Assembly (NCBI RefSeq): GCF_001567585.1
Contig: NZ_LRQV01000004.1
Coordinates: 57,781 to 121,780 of the forward strand
Reading direction: 5' to 3'
Length of the DNA stretch: 64,000 nucleotides
From: Micromonospora rosaria
GTDB lineage: Bacteria; Actinomycetota; Actinomycetes; Mycobacteriales; Micromonosporaceae
Below are positions 21,377-29,332 of this stretch, one piece after another; the stretch's first letter is position 1, and every line of letters starts with the position of its first letter. The notes under the pieces were generated by a model. It saw nothing but the letters and a program-made list of their open reading frames with translations. It was not told where the DNA came from and did no database searches. Made by a program: the position numbers and the translations under genes.

Positions 21377-21453
21377 TCCGGGCCGGCTCCGGGGCCCGTA
21401 CCGGCTGGTCCGCCGGGGGTGGTGCCTGGCAGGGGGATGGCATGCTTGTCGCC

Positions 21454-22215
21454 ATGGACGGACGCGACGGGATGCGGGCTGCGGACGCGGACCGTGAGGT
21501 GGTGGCCGGCCGGCTGCGGGTGGCGCTCGACGAGGGACGACTGGACCTGCACGAGTACGACGAGCGCCTCCAGCGGGCGTACACCGCGAAGACGTACGGC
21601 GACCTGGACGCCGTGGTGGCCGACCTGCCCGCCCCGGCGACGGGCGGCACCGGGGTGGCCGTGCCCCCGCCGGCGCAACCGGCGGTTCCCGGTACGGCTG
21701 TGGCGACCCGGTCGCCGACCGCCCGGTGGCTGGCGGAGAACTGGGAGCCGTACCTCACGACGGTCGGCATCGTGGTGGCGATCTGGGGCGTGATCGCCGT
21801 GTTGGGCGCCGGCTGGCACTACTTCTGGCCGGGCTGGGTGGCCGGGCCGTGGGGCGCCGTGCTGCTGGTGCACACGGTGGTCGGGCTGGCCACCGGGGAG
21901 CCGGCGCGCTGGGCGGCCGAGCAGGAGCGCAAGCGGCTGCGCAAGCTTGAGAAGCGGGAGCGCAAGCGCGAGGTGAAGGCGGCCCGCAAGGACCGCGATC
22001 TCGCCGCCGGACCGGCCCCGACCATCGGCACCGAACCGGTCGTCCCGGGCGGTGACGCCGCATCGGGGACGTCGGGGCGCACACCCGACGCAGGGGCGCC
22101 GGAGCTCACCGCCGGGCCGACCGCGTCGGAGGTTCGGGACGAGCTACCGGAGCTGCGGGACGACCGGGCGGACGCGCGGGGACGGCGGGCGGCGGACGGC
22201 GGTTTCCGCGCCTGA
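21454..22215 (+). CDS. DUF1707 (SHOCT-like) membrane protein
   Basis: 253 residues. Residues about 1-55 are a DUF1707 domain: RAADADREVVAGRLRVALDEGRLDLHEYDERLQRAYTA is typical, with the LHEYDERL core. Two membrane segments follow (about 98-120 and 125-150), then a highly charged segment (RKRLRKLEKRERKREVKAARKDR) and a low-complexity tail. The function is unknown; such proteins are common in actinobacteria. I chose ATG 21454: CATGCT ends 7 nt upstream, consistent with a leaderless mRNA. ATG 21442 behind AGGGGG is the alternative (four residues more). Confidence 0.75.
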   Translation: MDGRDGMRAADADREVVAGRLRVALDEGRLDLHEYDERLQRAYTAKTYGDLDAVVADLPAPATGGTGVAVPPPAQPAVPGTAVATRSPTARWLAENWEPYLTTVGIVVAIWGVIAVLGAGWHYFWPGWVAGPWGAVLLVHTVVGLATGEPARWAAEQERKRLRKLEKRERKREVKAARKDRDLAAGPAPTIGTEPVVPGGDAASGTSGRTPDAGAPELTAGPTASEVRDELPELRDDRADARGRRAADGGFRA

Positions 22216-22270
22216 GCGCCGCCTGGGCACCGCCGCTTCCTCCGATCCGGTGACGAGCGGGGTGGCCGGT

Positions 22271-22300
22271 TTGGCGACCGCCGGTGGGCGGGCGTACACT
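22271..22300 (+). promoter_or_regulatory. Probable promoter of the infA-rpsM-rpoA operon
   Basis: TTGGCG (22271-22276), an 18-nt spacer and TACACT (22295-22300), about 170 nt before infA. Located in the 257-bp gap after the DUF1707 gene; the rest of the gap shows nothing I recognise. Confidence 0.6.
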
Positions 22301-22472
22301 TTCTGATCGGCGCACAGCGTCCACTCCGGCATGCCCACCCTGCGCTTCGGTGGGGCCGGAGCCGCGGCTGGTCCGGGCCAGGTGATCATGATCCTTCGTA
22401 GGGTCGTGGTCCGGGGTCCGGGTAAGGCGTTGTGGGCCGTCCGGAGCAACCGACGTCAGGACAGCGGAGGAC

Positions 22473-22694
22473 ATGCCGAAAAAAGACGGAGCCATCGAGA
22501 TCGAGGGTCGGGTCATCGAGCCCCTGCCGAACGCCATGTTCCGGGTGGAGCTCGCGAACGGCCACAAGGTGTTGGCTCACATCAGCGGCAAGATGCGGCA
22601 GCACTACATCCGTATCCTGCCGGAGGACAGGGTCGTCGTCGAACTGTCGCCGTACGACCTGACCCGCGGGCGCATCGTCTACCGCTACAAGTAA
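22473..22694 (+). CDS. infA: Translation initiation factor IF-1
   Basis: 73-residue single OB-fold protein that binds the ribosomal A site during initiation. It begins [23 protein letters not shown] and contains the conserved [24 protein letters not shown] and [14 protein letters not shown] 22473 follows AGCGGAGGAC. First gene of the alpha-type operon. Confidence 0.97.
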   Translation: MPKKDGAIEIEGRVIEPLPNAMFRVELANGHKVLAHISGKMRQHYIRILPEDRVVVELSPYDLTRGRIVYRYK

Positions 22695-22792
22695 CCGAAC
22701 CTGACGGCGGGCCGGGGACGTCCCGTGTCCGTCTTCGACGTCCGGATCGCGTGTGAACGCGGCTTCCGGGCCAGATGGGAAGTAAGGCAACC

Positions 22793-22906
22793 GTGAAGGT
22801 CAAGCCGAGCGTCAAGAGGATCTGCAACAAGTGCCGGGTGATCCGCCGGCACGGCCGGGTCATGGTCATCTGCAGCGACCCGCGCCACAAGCAGCGCCAG
22901 GGCTGA
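22793..22906 (+). CDS. rpmJ: 50S ribosomal protein L36, zinc type
   Basis: 37-residue L36. Start GTG 22793 gives [20 protein letters not shown], and the zinc ligands Cys11, Cys14, Cys27 and His32 are all present (ICNKC and VICSDPRH), marking the C+ form. GGGAAGTAAGG precedes the start. It sits between infA and rpsM as in most bacteria. The stop codon lies within a 12-nt palindrome GGCTGATCAGCC (22901-22912). Confidence 0.95.
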   Translation: MKVKPSVKRICNKCRVIRRHGRVMVICSDPRHKQRQG

Positions 22907-23169
22907 TCAGCCCGACCGGTCGGTGACCCGGCCGGTCGAGTTGTCGTCCGGGCCGCAGATCCAGCCAACACCTCACCAGCTCGCCCCAGCCCCGAGCGGT
23001 ACGCACGGCGTACCTTCTCGTGGTTGACCCCCGGTCGGAGGCCGGGGCCCGCTCGGGCAGCGGCCGACCCCGGTCGCCGGCGCACCTGCGTCGGAAGGAC
23101 GGGACGGCCGGTAGCGGGATGGGACGGGTCCACACCTCCGCCAGAACACCACGAGGAGCACGCCCGCAC
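22907..23169 (+). other. rpmJ-rpsM gap with inverted repeats
   Basis: 263 bp. Just after rpmJ lie GGCTGATCAGCC (palindrome) and CGACCGG/CCGGTCG (22913-22938), which could form a weak terminator or attenuator. Further on, GGTACGC-ACG-GCGTACC is a perfect 7-bp inverted repeat near 23000-23016. No confident promoter and no ORF of quality. Confidence 0.4.
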
Positions 23170-23550
23170 ATGGCACGTCTAGTCGGCGTCGACCTCCCCC
23201 GCGAGAAGCGGATGGAGATCGCGCTCACCTACATCTTCGGCGTGGGTCGGACCCGCGCCCTGGAGACGCTCGCCGCCACCGGCATCTCGCCGGACAAGCG
23301 CGCCCGGGACCTCACGGACGAGGAGCTGGTCCAGCTCCGCGACCACATCGAGGCCAACTACAAGGTTGAAGGCGACCTGCGCCGCGAGGTCGCCGCCGAC
23401 ATCCGCCGCAAGGTCGAGATCGGCTGCTACGCCGGTATCCGGCACCGCCGGGGTCTGCCCGTGCGTGGCCAGCGGACGCGGACCAACGCGCGTACCCGCA
23501 AGGGCCCGAAGCGGACCGTCGCCGGCAAGAAGAAGCCCGGCAAGAAGTAA
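23170..23550 (+). CDS. rpsM: 30S ribosomal protein S13
   Basis: 126-residue S13, a head protein contacting the P-site tRNA and 50S bridges. It begins [30 protein letters not shown] and has the C-terminal basic tail [21 protein letters not shown] 23170 follows CGAGGAGCAC. The frame is open further upstream, but only from 23170 is it S13-like. Confidence 0.97.
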   Translation: MARLVGVDLPREKRMEIALTYIFGVGRTRALETLAATGISPDKRARDLTDEELVQLRDHIEANYKVEGDLRREVAADIRRKVEIGCYAGIRHRRGLPVRGQRTRTNARTRKGPKRTVAGKKKPGKK

Positions 23551-23568
23551 TTAGGAGCGCACAGACTT

Positions 23569-23976
23569 ATGCCACCGAAGGCTCGTGCCGGAGCCGCAGT
23601 CAAGAAGGTCCGGCGCAAGGAACGCAAGAACGTCGCCCACGGGCAGGCGCACATCAAGAGCACCTTCAACAACACCATCGTCTCCATCACGGACCCGACC
23701 GGTGCCGTCATCTCCTGGGCCTCCGCGGGCCAGGTCGGCTTCAAGGGTTCGCGCAAGTCGACCCCGTTCGCCGCGCAGCTGGCCGCCGAGGCCGCCGCGC
23801 GCCGGGCGATGGAGCACGGCATGCGCAAGGTCGACGTGTTCGTCAAGGGCCCCGGCTCCGGCCGGGAGACCGCGATCCGTTCGCTGCAGGCCGTCGGGCT
23901 GGAGGTCGGGCAGATCTCCGACGTCACCCCGCAGCCGCACAACGGGTGCCGTCCGCCGAAGCGTCGCCGGGTCTGA
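23569..23976 (+). CDS. rpsK: 30S ribosomal protein S11
   Basis: 135-residue S11, in the platform next to the mRNA exit. Conserved parts: [45 protein letters not shown] and the C-terminal [21 protein letters not shown] 23569 follows TTAGGAGCG. Spacing to rpsM is 18 bp and to rpsD 14 bp. Confidence 0.98.
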
Positions 23977-23990
23977 GAGGTTAGAGAGAG

Positions 23991-24617
23991 ATGGCTCGTT
24001 ACACCGGTGCTGACTGCCGCCGTTGCCGGCGGGAGAAGATGAAGCTGTTCCTCAAGGGCAGCAAGTGCGATGGCCCGAAGTGCCCCTTCGAGTCCCGGCC
24101 GTTCCCGCCCGGGCAGCACGGGCGGGGTCGCACCAAGGAGACGGAGTACCTGCTCCAGCTCCGTGAGAAGCAGAAGGCCCGCCGGATCTACGGCGTGCTG
24201 GAGAAGCAGTTCCACGGTTACTACGTGGAGGCCGTGGCCAAGCAGGCCAAGACCGGTGAGGTGCTGCTCCAGATCCTCGAGTCGCGGCTGGACAACGTCG
24301 TGTACCGGGCCGGCTTCGCCAAGTCCCGGGACATGGCCCGGCAGCTCGTGAAGCACGGTCACCTCACGGTGAACGGCAAGAAGGTCGACATCCCGTCGTA
24401 CCGCGTCAAGGAGCACGACATCATCGAGGTGCGGGCCAAGAGCAAGGAGCTCACCCCGTTCATCGTGGCGCAGGCCGAGGCCGGCTCGCGGACCGTTCCG
24501 GCCTGGCTGGAGGTCATCCCGAGCAACATGAAGATCCTCGTGCACTCGCTCCCGGCCCGGCAGGTCATCGACACCCAGGTCCAGGAGCAGCTGATCGTCG
24601 AGCTCTACTCCAAGTAG
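23991..24617 (+). CDS. rpsD: 30S ribosomal protein S4, zinc type
   Basis: 208-residue S4, a primary 16S rRNA-binding assembly protein. The N-terminal zinc site is intact: Cys9, Cys12, Cys26 and Cys31 (CRRC and CDGPKC). The S4 RNA-binding domain ([32 protein letters not shown]) follows. ATG 23991 directly follows TTAGAGAGAG. In E. coli S4 represses the alpha operon; the hairpin after this gene could affect rpoA expression. Confidence 0.97.
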   Translation: MARYTGADCRRCRREKMKLFLKGSKCDGPKCPFESRPFPPGQHGRGRTKETEYLLQLREKQKARRIYGVLEKQFHGYYVEAVAKQAKTGEVLLQILESRLDNVVYRAGFAKSRDMARQLVKHGHLTVNGKKVDIPSYRVKEHDIIEVRAKSKELTPFIVAQAEAGSRTVPAWLEVIPSNMKILVHSLPARQVIDTQVQEQLIVELYSK

Positions 24618-24632
24618 TCGCGAGCTCGTTGC

Positions 24633-24661
24633 GGTGGCCCGCCCTTCCCGGGCGGGCCACC
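24633..24661 (+). terminator. Perfect hairpin between rpsD and rpoA
   Basis: 12-bp stem GGTGGCCCGCCC / GGGCGGGCCACC with loop TTCCC, 15 nt after the rpsD stop and 55 nt before rpoA. No U-tract. Probably an attenuator or partial terminator between ribosomal and polymerase genes. Confidence 0.55.
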
Positions 24662-24715
24662 GGAGGCATTCAGGTGGGCGTCATATGGCGGGCGCCCCGG
24701 AAGAGAAGAGAAGGC

Positions 24716-25738
24716 ATGCTCATCAGCCAGCGACCGACCCTCTCCGAGGAGTCGATCAACGAGACCCGGTCCCGGTTCACCATCGAGCCGCTGGAGCCGG
24801 GCTTCGGCTACACCCTCGGCAACTCGCTGCGGCGTACGCTGCTGTCGTCCATCCCGGGCGCGGCGGTGACCTCGATCAAGATCGACGGGGTGCTGCACGA
24901 GTTCACCACGATCCCCGGGGTCAAGGAGGACGTGGTCGAGCTCGTCATGAACATCAAGGAGCTGTGCGTCAGCTCCGAGCACGACGAGCCGGTCAGCATG
25001 TACCTGCGCAAGCAGGGCCCGGGCGACGTGACCGCGGGGGACATCCAGCCCCCGGCCGGCGTCTCGGTGCACAACCCGGACCTCAAGCTCGCCACCCTCA
25101 ACGGCAAGGGCCGGCTCGACATGGAGCTGACCGTCGAGCGGGGTCGCGGCTACGTCACGGCGGCCCAGAACAAGCAGGCGGGTGCCGAGATCGGCCGGAT
25201 CCCGGTCGACTCGATCTACTCGCCGGTGCTCAAGGTGACGTACCGCGTCGAGGCGACCCGGGTCGAGCAGCGGACCGACTTCGACCGGCTGATCATCGAC
25301 GTCGAGACCAAGCCGTCGATGGGCCCGCGTACCGCGCTGGCCTCCGCCGGTTCGACGCTGGTGGAGCTCTTCGGCCTGGCCCGGGAGCTGGACGAGACCG
25401 CCGAGGGTATCGACATCGGCCCCTCCCCGCAGGACGCGCAGCTCGCGGCGGACCTCGCTCTGCCGATCGAGGAGCTGGACCTCACCGTCCGGTCCTACAA
25501 CTGCCTCAAGCGCGAGGGCATCAACAGTGTCGGTGAGCTGATCGGGCGCACCGAGGCCGACCTTCTCGACATCCGCAACTTCGGCCAGAAGTCGATCGAC
25601 GAGGTCAAGATGAAGCTGGCCGGGATGGGCCTGGGGCTGAAGGACTCGGCGCCCAACTTCGACCCGGCGCACGTCGTGGACGCCTTCGGTGAGGCCGACT
25701 ACGACACCGACGACTACCGCGAGACCGAGCAGCTCTAG
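24716..25738 (+). CDS. rpoA: RNA polymerase alpha subunit
   Basis: 340-residue alpha subunit, the assembly scaffold of RNA polymerase. The N-terminal domain begins [14 protein letters not shown] and has [24 protein letters not shown] flexible linker leads to the C-terminal domain (about residues 250-310; [14 protein letters not shown] and the two helix-hairpin-helix turns) that contacts UP elements and activators. ATG 24716 follows AGAGAAGAGAAGG; open frame further upstream is not family-like. Confidence 0.98.
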   Translation: MLISQRPTLSEESINETRSRFTIEPLEPGFGYTLGNSLRRTLLSSIPGAAVTSIKIDGVLHEFTTIPGVKEDVVELVMNIKELCVSSEHDEPVSMYLRKQGPGDVTAGDIQPPAGVSVHNPDLKLATLNGKGRLDMELTVERGRGYVTAAQNKQAGAEIGRIPVDSIYSPVLKVTYRVEATRVEQRTDFDRLIIDVETKPSMGPRTALASAGSTLVELFGLARELDETAEGIDIGPSPQDAQLAADLALPIEELDLTVRSYNCLKREGINSVGELIGRTEADLLDIRNFGQKSIDEVKMKLAGMGLGLKDSAPNFDPAHVVDAFGEADYDTDDYRETEQL

Positions 25739-25772
25739 TCCCGGCTGCCGCCACACCTGAGGAGCACCAAGC

Positions 25773-26330
25773 ATGCCCACGCCCACCAAGGGCCCCCGCC
25801 TCGGCGGCAGCCCCGCGCACGAGCGGCTGATGCTGGCCAACCTGGCCACCGCGCTGTTCCAGCACGGCAAGATCAAGACCACCGAGACGAAGGCCCGCCG
25901 CCTGCGTCCGATCGCCGAGCGGCTGATCACCAAGGCAAAGCGCGGTGACCTGGCCTCCCGGCGTCGGGTGCTGGGCGTCGTCAAGGACAAGGACGTGGTC
26001 TTCGCCCTGTTCGACCAGATCGCGCCCCGGTACGCCAACCGCAACGGTGGCTACACCCGGATCGTGAAGACCGGGCCGCGCAAGGGCGACAACGCCCCCA
26101 TGGCGGTCATCGAGCTGGTCGAGGAGCTGCAGGCCGCCGAGCCGAAGGCGAACAAGAAGACCGCCGCCCGCAAGGCCGCCCAGCAGGACAAGGTCGAGGC
26201 CCTGGCCCCGGCAGAGGAGACCCCGGCCACCGCCGCGGGCGACCAGGACGCCGAGGCTCCGGTCTCGGCCTCCGGCGACACCGCCGCTGCCCGCGAGGAC
26301 AGCGACGAGGCCACCGAGAACAAGGCCTGA
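25773..26330 (+). CDS. rplQ: 50S ribosomal protein L17 with acidic Ala-rich tail
   Basis: 185-residue L17. The conserved core covers residues 1-120 ([56 protein letters not shown]). The last about 60 residues are a Lys/Ala then Glu/Ala/Asp-rich extension absent from E. coli L17 (127 residues). ATG 25773 follows TGAGGAGCACC. Confidence 0.96.
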   Translation: MPTPTKGPRLGGSPAHERLMLANLATALFQHGKIKTTETKARRLRPIAERLITKAKRGDLASRRRVLGVVKDKDVVFALFDQIAPRYANRNGGYTRIVKTGPRKGDNAPMAVIELVEELQAAEPKANKKTAARKAAQQDKVEALAPAEETPATAAGDQDAEAPVSASGDTAAAREDSDEATENKA

Positions 26331-26348
26331 GCACACCCAGGCAGCGTC

Positions 26349-26386
26349 GTCGGGCCCGGCACCCTCTCGGGGGTGTCGGGCCCGAC
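26349..26386 (+). terminator. Hairpin terminator between rplQ and truA
   Basis: 16-bp stem GTCGGGCCCGGCACCC / GGGTGTCGGGCCCGAC including one G-U pair, loop TCTCGG, 18 nt after the rplQ stop. The truA start lies 20 nt downstream, so readthrough or an attenuator role is likely. Confidence 0.7.
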
Positions 26387-26405
26387 CCGTGAGGCGGAGG
26401 TACGA

Positions 26406-27233
26406 GTGGACGAGCGGACCCGGCTGCGGCTGGACGTCTCGTACGACGGCACGGACTTCTCCGGGTGGGCCGCCCAGCCGACCCGGCGCACCGTCGCCGG
26501 GGTGCTCACCGACACCCTGGACCTGGTCCTCGGTGCGGGGACCGCGACCGGGCTGACGGTGGCCGGCCGGACCGACGCCGGGGTGCACGCCACCGGCCAG
26601 GTCTGCCACCTCGACCTGCCCACCGACGTGTGGCGGGAGCACGACGGGCGGCTGCTGCGCCGGCTGGCCCGGCTGCTCCCCACCGACGTGCGGGTACGGG
26701 CGATGACCGAGGTGCCGGCGGACTTCGACGCCCGCTTCTCGGCCACCTTCCGCCGGTACGAGTACCGGGTCACCGACGCGGTGTACGGGGTGCAGCCGCT
26801 GCGCCGGCACGAGATCCTGGCCTGGCCGAAGCCGCTCGACCCGGACCTGCTCAACGCCGCGGCGGCGGGGCTGGTGGGGGAGCACGACTTCGCGGCGTAC
26901 TGCCGGCGCAAGGAGAACGCGACCACGCTGCGGGAGGTGTCCCGGCTGGACTGGCGGCGTGACCCGGACGGCATCCTGGTCGCCACCGTGCAGGCCGACG
27001 CGTTCTGCCAGGCGATGGTCCGCAGCCTGGTCGGCGCGATGCTGGTCGCCGGGGACGGGCGCCGCCCGGTGGACTGGCCGGGGACCCTGCTCACCCGGCG
27101 GGAGCGGGCCAGTGAGGTGACCGTGGCCCCGGCGCACGGGCTGACCCTGGTCGCGGTCGGCTATCCGGACGACCCGGCCGAGTACGCCCGCCGCGCCGAC
27201 CTCACCCGCCGCCTGCGGGTGCCCACCGCGTAG
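26406..27233 (+). CDS. truA: tRNA pseudouridine synthase A
   Basis: 275-residue enzyme that isomerises uridines 38-40 in the tRNA anticodon arm. The catalytic Asp lies in GRTDAGVHATGQ (near residue 57), and the RNA-binding F.ARFSATFRRYEYRV motif is present. GTG 26406 is 5 nt after GGAGG (26396-26400) and gives MDERTRLRLDVSYDGTDFSGW. The upstream open frame runs through the hairpin and is not used in my call. Confidence 0.95.
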   Translation: MDERTRLRLDVSYDGTDFSGWAAQPTRRTVAGVLTDTLDLVLGAGTATGLTVAGRTDAGVHATGQVCHLDLPTDVWREHDGRLLRRLARLLPTDVRVRAMTEVPADFDARFSATFRRYEYRVTDAVYGVQPLRRHEILAWPKPLDPDLLNAAAAGLVGEHDFAAYCRRKENATTLREVSRLDWRRDPDGILVATVQADAFCQAMVRSLVGAMLVAGDGRRPVDWPGTLLTRRERASEVTVAPAHGLTLVAVGYPDDPAEYARRADLTRRLRVPTA

Positions 27234-27246
27234 GGCGGTACCGCCC
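27233..27246. terminator. Short palindrome between convergent genes
   Basis: GGGCGGTACCGCCC, a perfect 14-nt palindrome at the truA stop, in the 29-bp gap to the convergent gene on the minus strand. It may serve as a weak bidirectional terminator. Confidence 0.4.
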
Positions 27247-27262
27247 CGGGTGGCGGGTGTGC

Positions 27263-28414
27263 TCAGTCGTCCTGTCGGGTCCGGGAGCCGTCGTCGCGCC
27301 GGCCGGCGTCGGGGGCGGCCTGGTCCACGTCGCCGGCCTCGTCGCCCGTCCGGTCGCCGTTGACGCCCGAGGTCGGCTGGCCGGCCGTGCCGCCGTTCGC
27401 GCGCCGTTCCAGCACCTCCTGGTCGAGGTGCAGTTCGATGAGGTCGAAGAGAACGTCGCGGACGGCCTGGTCGTCGGCGGAGATGGGGGCCCCGTCGGCG
27501 CGGACCACCAGGCTGTACGCCAGGTAGTGGCCGCGTACCTGCCAGCCGACCCGGGCGGGGGCGCTGGTCAGGGCGGCGGTGTCGTCGCCGGCGGGCAGGC
27601 CCCGGAACCGGCCCTGCCGGTCGTCGAGGACGTCCCGGATGCGGTCGCGCGCCCGCTCGGCGTTGGTCAGGTCGGGCAGGTTGAGCAGGCCGGCGGTGAC
27701 CAGGTACGTCCCGTCGGGGGAGCGCAGGGTGGCCCGGACGACCTGGCTGCACCCGAGCCGGGCCAGCAGATCCGCGACCTCGCCGGTGGCGGCGGTCGCG
27801 CAGCTTCCGCTGGACTGCGTCTTCAGCACCCGGTACGTCGACTGGGCGGGGCCGATGGTCAGCTCCTTCTTCGGGAAGACCTCCCGGCTGGTCAGGGGCG
27901 CCTGGTCGGTGTCGCGGGAGTCGATGTCCTGCCGCTCGACGGCGACCGGCGGGGAGGTGACCGGCGCGCCCGCCGGGGCGACCGGGGTCTGCGGGGTCCG
28001 GTCCACGAACAGGGCGGCGGCGGCCAGCCCGGTCAGCGCGAACAGCGCCAGCACGGCCGCGCCGCCGACCAGGACCTGCCAGTTGCGGCCGCCAGCGGTC
28101 CGGTACCCGTGGGCCGGGCCCAGGGCCCGGCCGGGCGGGTACCCCTCGTCGTGCTCGGGGGTACGCACCGGCGCCGGCTCGGCGACGTGCTGGACCCGGG
28201 GCGGTGCCGGCTCCGCCACGGCGCGCGCCTCGACCGGGACGGGCCGGGCGCTGGCGGAGCGCACCGGCCGGACCGGCTGGGGCAGCGACGGGGTGGGGAA
28301 CCGCGACGGCGACGGCCCGGTGCGGGCCGGCCGGTCGGACAACACCGACAGGTCGGTCCCGGGGCGCGGGGATTCGAGCTGGCTGTCCTCACCGGACTCG
28401 TACCGATAGACCAT
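27263..28414 (-). CDS. Hypothetical protein with one membrane segment
   Basis: 383 residues; no family recognised. Residues 1-108 are a Pro/Arg/Ala-rich cytoplasmic region beginning MVYRYESGEDSQLESP. One membrane segment lies at about 113-137 (LVGGAAVLALFALTGLAAAALFV). The extracytoplasmic part, about 185-340, looks folded and contains two cysteines (SGSCATAATG and RLGCSQVV) plus the sequence TYLVTAGLLNLPDL. The tail is Gly/Asp/Arg-rich. ATG 28414 is preceded by TAATCT and 7 nt, so the mRNA is probably leaderless; no Shine-Dalgarno sequence is seen. It may be a septation or envelope protein, but nothing in the sequence proves that. Confidence 0.8.
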   Translation of the reverse strand: MVYRYESGEDSQLESPRPGTDLSVLSDRPARTGPSPSRFPTPSLPQPVRPVRSASARPVPVEARAVAEPAPPRVQHVAEPAPVRTPEHDEGYPPGRALGPAHGYRTAGGRNWQVLVGGAAVLALFALTGLAAAALFVDRTPQTPVAPAGAPVTSPPVAVERQDIDSRDTDQAPLTSREVFPKKELTIGPAQSTYRVLKTQSSGSCATAATGEVADLLARLGCSQVVRATLRSPDGTYLVTAGLLNLPDLTNAERARDRIRDVLDDRQGRFRGLPAGDDTAALTSAPARVGWQVRGHYLAYSLVVRADGAPISADDQAVRDVLFDLIELHLDQEVLERRANGGTAGQPTSGVNGDRTGDEAGDVDQAAPDAGRRDDGSRTRQDD

Positions 28415-28685
28415 GGTGCCTAGATTAGGAGCTAATGTCCCTTTAGGGGATAATTTGGGAAAATCAAGCGTCCACGCGGTCGAATTCCGGCTCCGGGTGC
28501 CCCCGCCCGTTCCGGACGCGAAGCCCCCTCCAGGGCCCACGGTCACACCGTGCCTAACCGGCGGACGCCGGGCCAGGATGCGCGGGTGCCGGCGAGGTGC
28601 GACCGACCGGGGTGCCCGGGCCGGACCCGCGGGTGCTGCCGAGCCGTCGGCGGCGGGGCTGCGGGCCGGTGCGAGAATGCCGGAC
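28415..28685. promoter_or_regulatory. Divergent intergenic region
   Basis: About 270 bp. The first 50 bp are AT-rich for this genome. On the minus strand TAATCT sits 7 nt before ATG 28414. On the plus strand TTAGGA-N18-GATAAT (28425-28454) could be a second promoter. The rest is GC-rich; it is an open frame but lacks coding character. Confidence 0.45.
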
Positions 28686-29291
28686 GTGACCGGGGACCAC
28701 TACTTCACCGCCGAGCCCACGGCCGCCGCTGCGCCACGGGAGGTCGAGTTCTCCGTCGCCGGGCGGGACTGGACCCTCGCCTCGGCCGCCGGGGTCTTCT
28801 CCGCCGACCGGCTCGACCCCGGTACGACGGTCCTGCTGCGCAAGGCCGACCTGCCGACCGCCGCCACCACCGGCGCGCTGCTCGACCTGGGCTGCGGCTT
28901 CGGCCCGATCGCCTGCGTGCTGGCCACCTCGGCACCGGCGGCCACCGTCTGGGCGGTCGACGTCAACGAGCGCGCCCGGGGCCTCACCGCCGCGAACGCG
29001 GCCCGGGTCGGCGTGGCCGACCGGGTCCGGGTGGCCGCGCCGGACGACGTGCCGCCGGAGGTCACCTTCGCCCAGCTCTGGTCCAACCCGCCGATCCGGA
29101 TCGGCAAGGCCGAGTTGCACGCGCTGCTGCTGCGCTGGCTGCCCCGGCTCGCCCCGGACGGGGTCGGCTGGCTGGTGGTCGCCCGGCACCTCGGCGGCGA
29201 CTCGCTCCAGCGCTGGCTGGTCGAGCAGGGCTGGCGGGTCGAGCGGCACGCCAGCCAGAAGGGGTACCGGGTGCTGCGGGTCACCCGGTAA
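28686..29291 (+). CDS. RsmC/RlmG-type class I methyltransferase
   Basis: 201 residues. The S-adenosylmethionine site is LLDLGCGFGPIACVLA (motif I), with WAVDVNERA as motif II. The NPPIRIG motif matches the NPP-type catalytic loop of N2-guanine rRNA methyltransferases of the RsmC group (m2G1207 of 16S rRNA in E. coli). It is a single-domain version, shorter than E. coli RsmC. I chose GTG 28686 because GAGAAT ends 7 nt upstream (leaderless pattern). ATG 28677 would add three residues. The exact substrate is inferred. Confidence 0.85.
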   Translation: MTGDHYFTAEPTAAAAPREVEFSVAGRDWTLASAAGVFSADRLDPGTTVLLRKADLPTAATTGALLDLGCGFGPIACVLATSAPAATVWAVDVNERARGLTAANAARVGVADRVRVAAPDDVPPEVTFAQLWSNPPIRIGKAELHALLLRWLPRLAPDGVGWLVVARHLGGDSLQRWLVEQGWRVERHASQKGYRVLRVTR

Positions 29292-29332
29292 TTGGTTGTC
29301 GCCGGGCGGGCGCTCTCGGGCAGGATGCCGGC

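Noticed and set aside
25605..27752. Minus-strand open frame of 715 codons across rplQ and truA
   Set aside because: It lies opposite two well-recognised genes and its translation is low-complexity Arg/Pro/Gly text.
28413..28676. Upstream extension of the methyltransferase gene
   Set aside because: The extra 88 residues have no family similarity and the region contains the divergent promoters; the -10 spacing supports GTG 28686.
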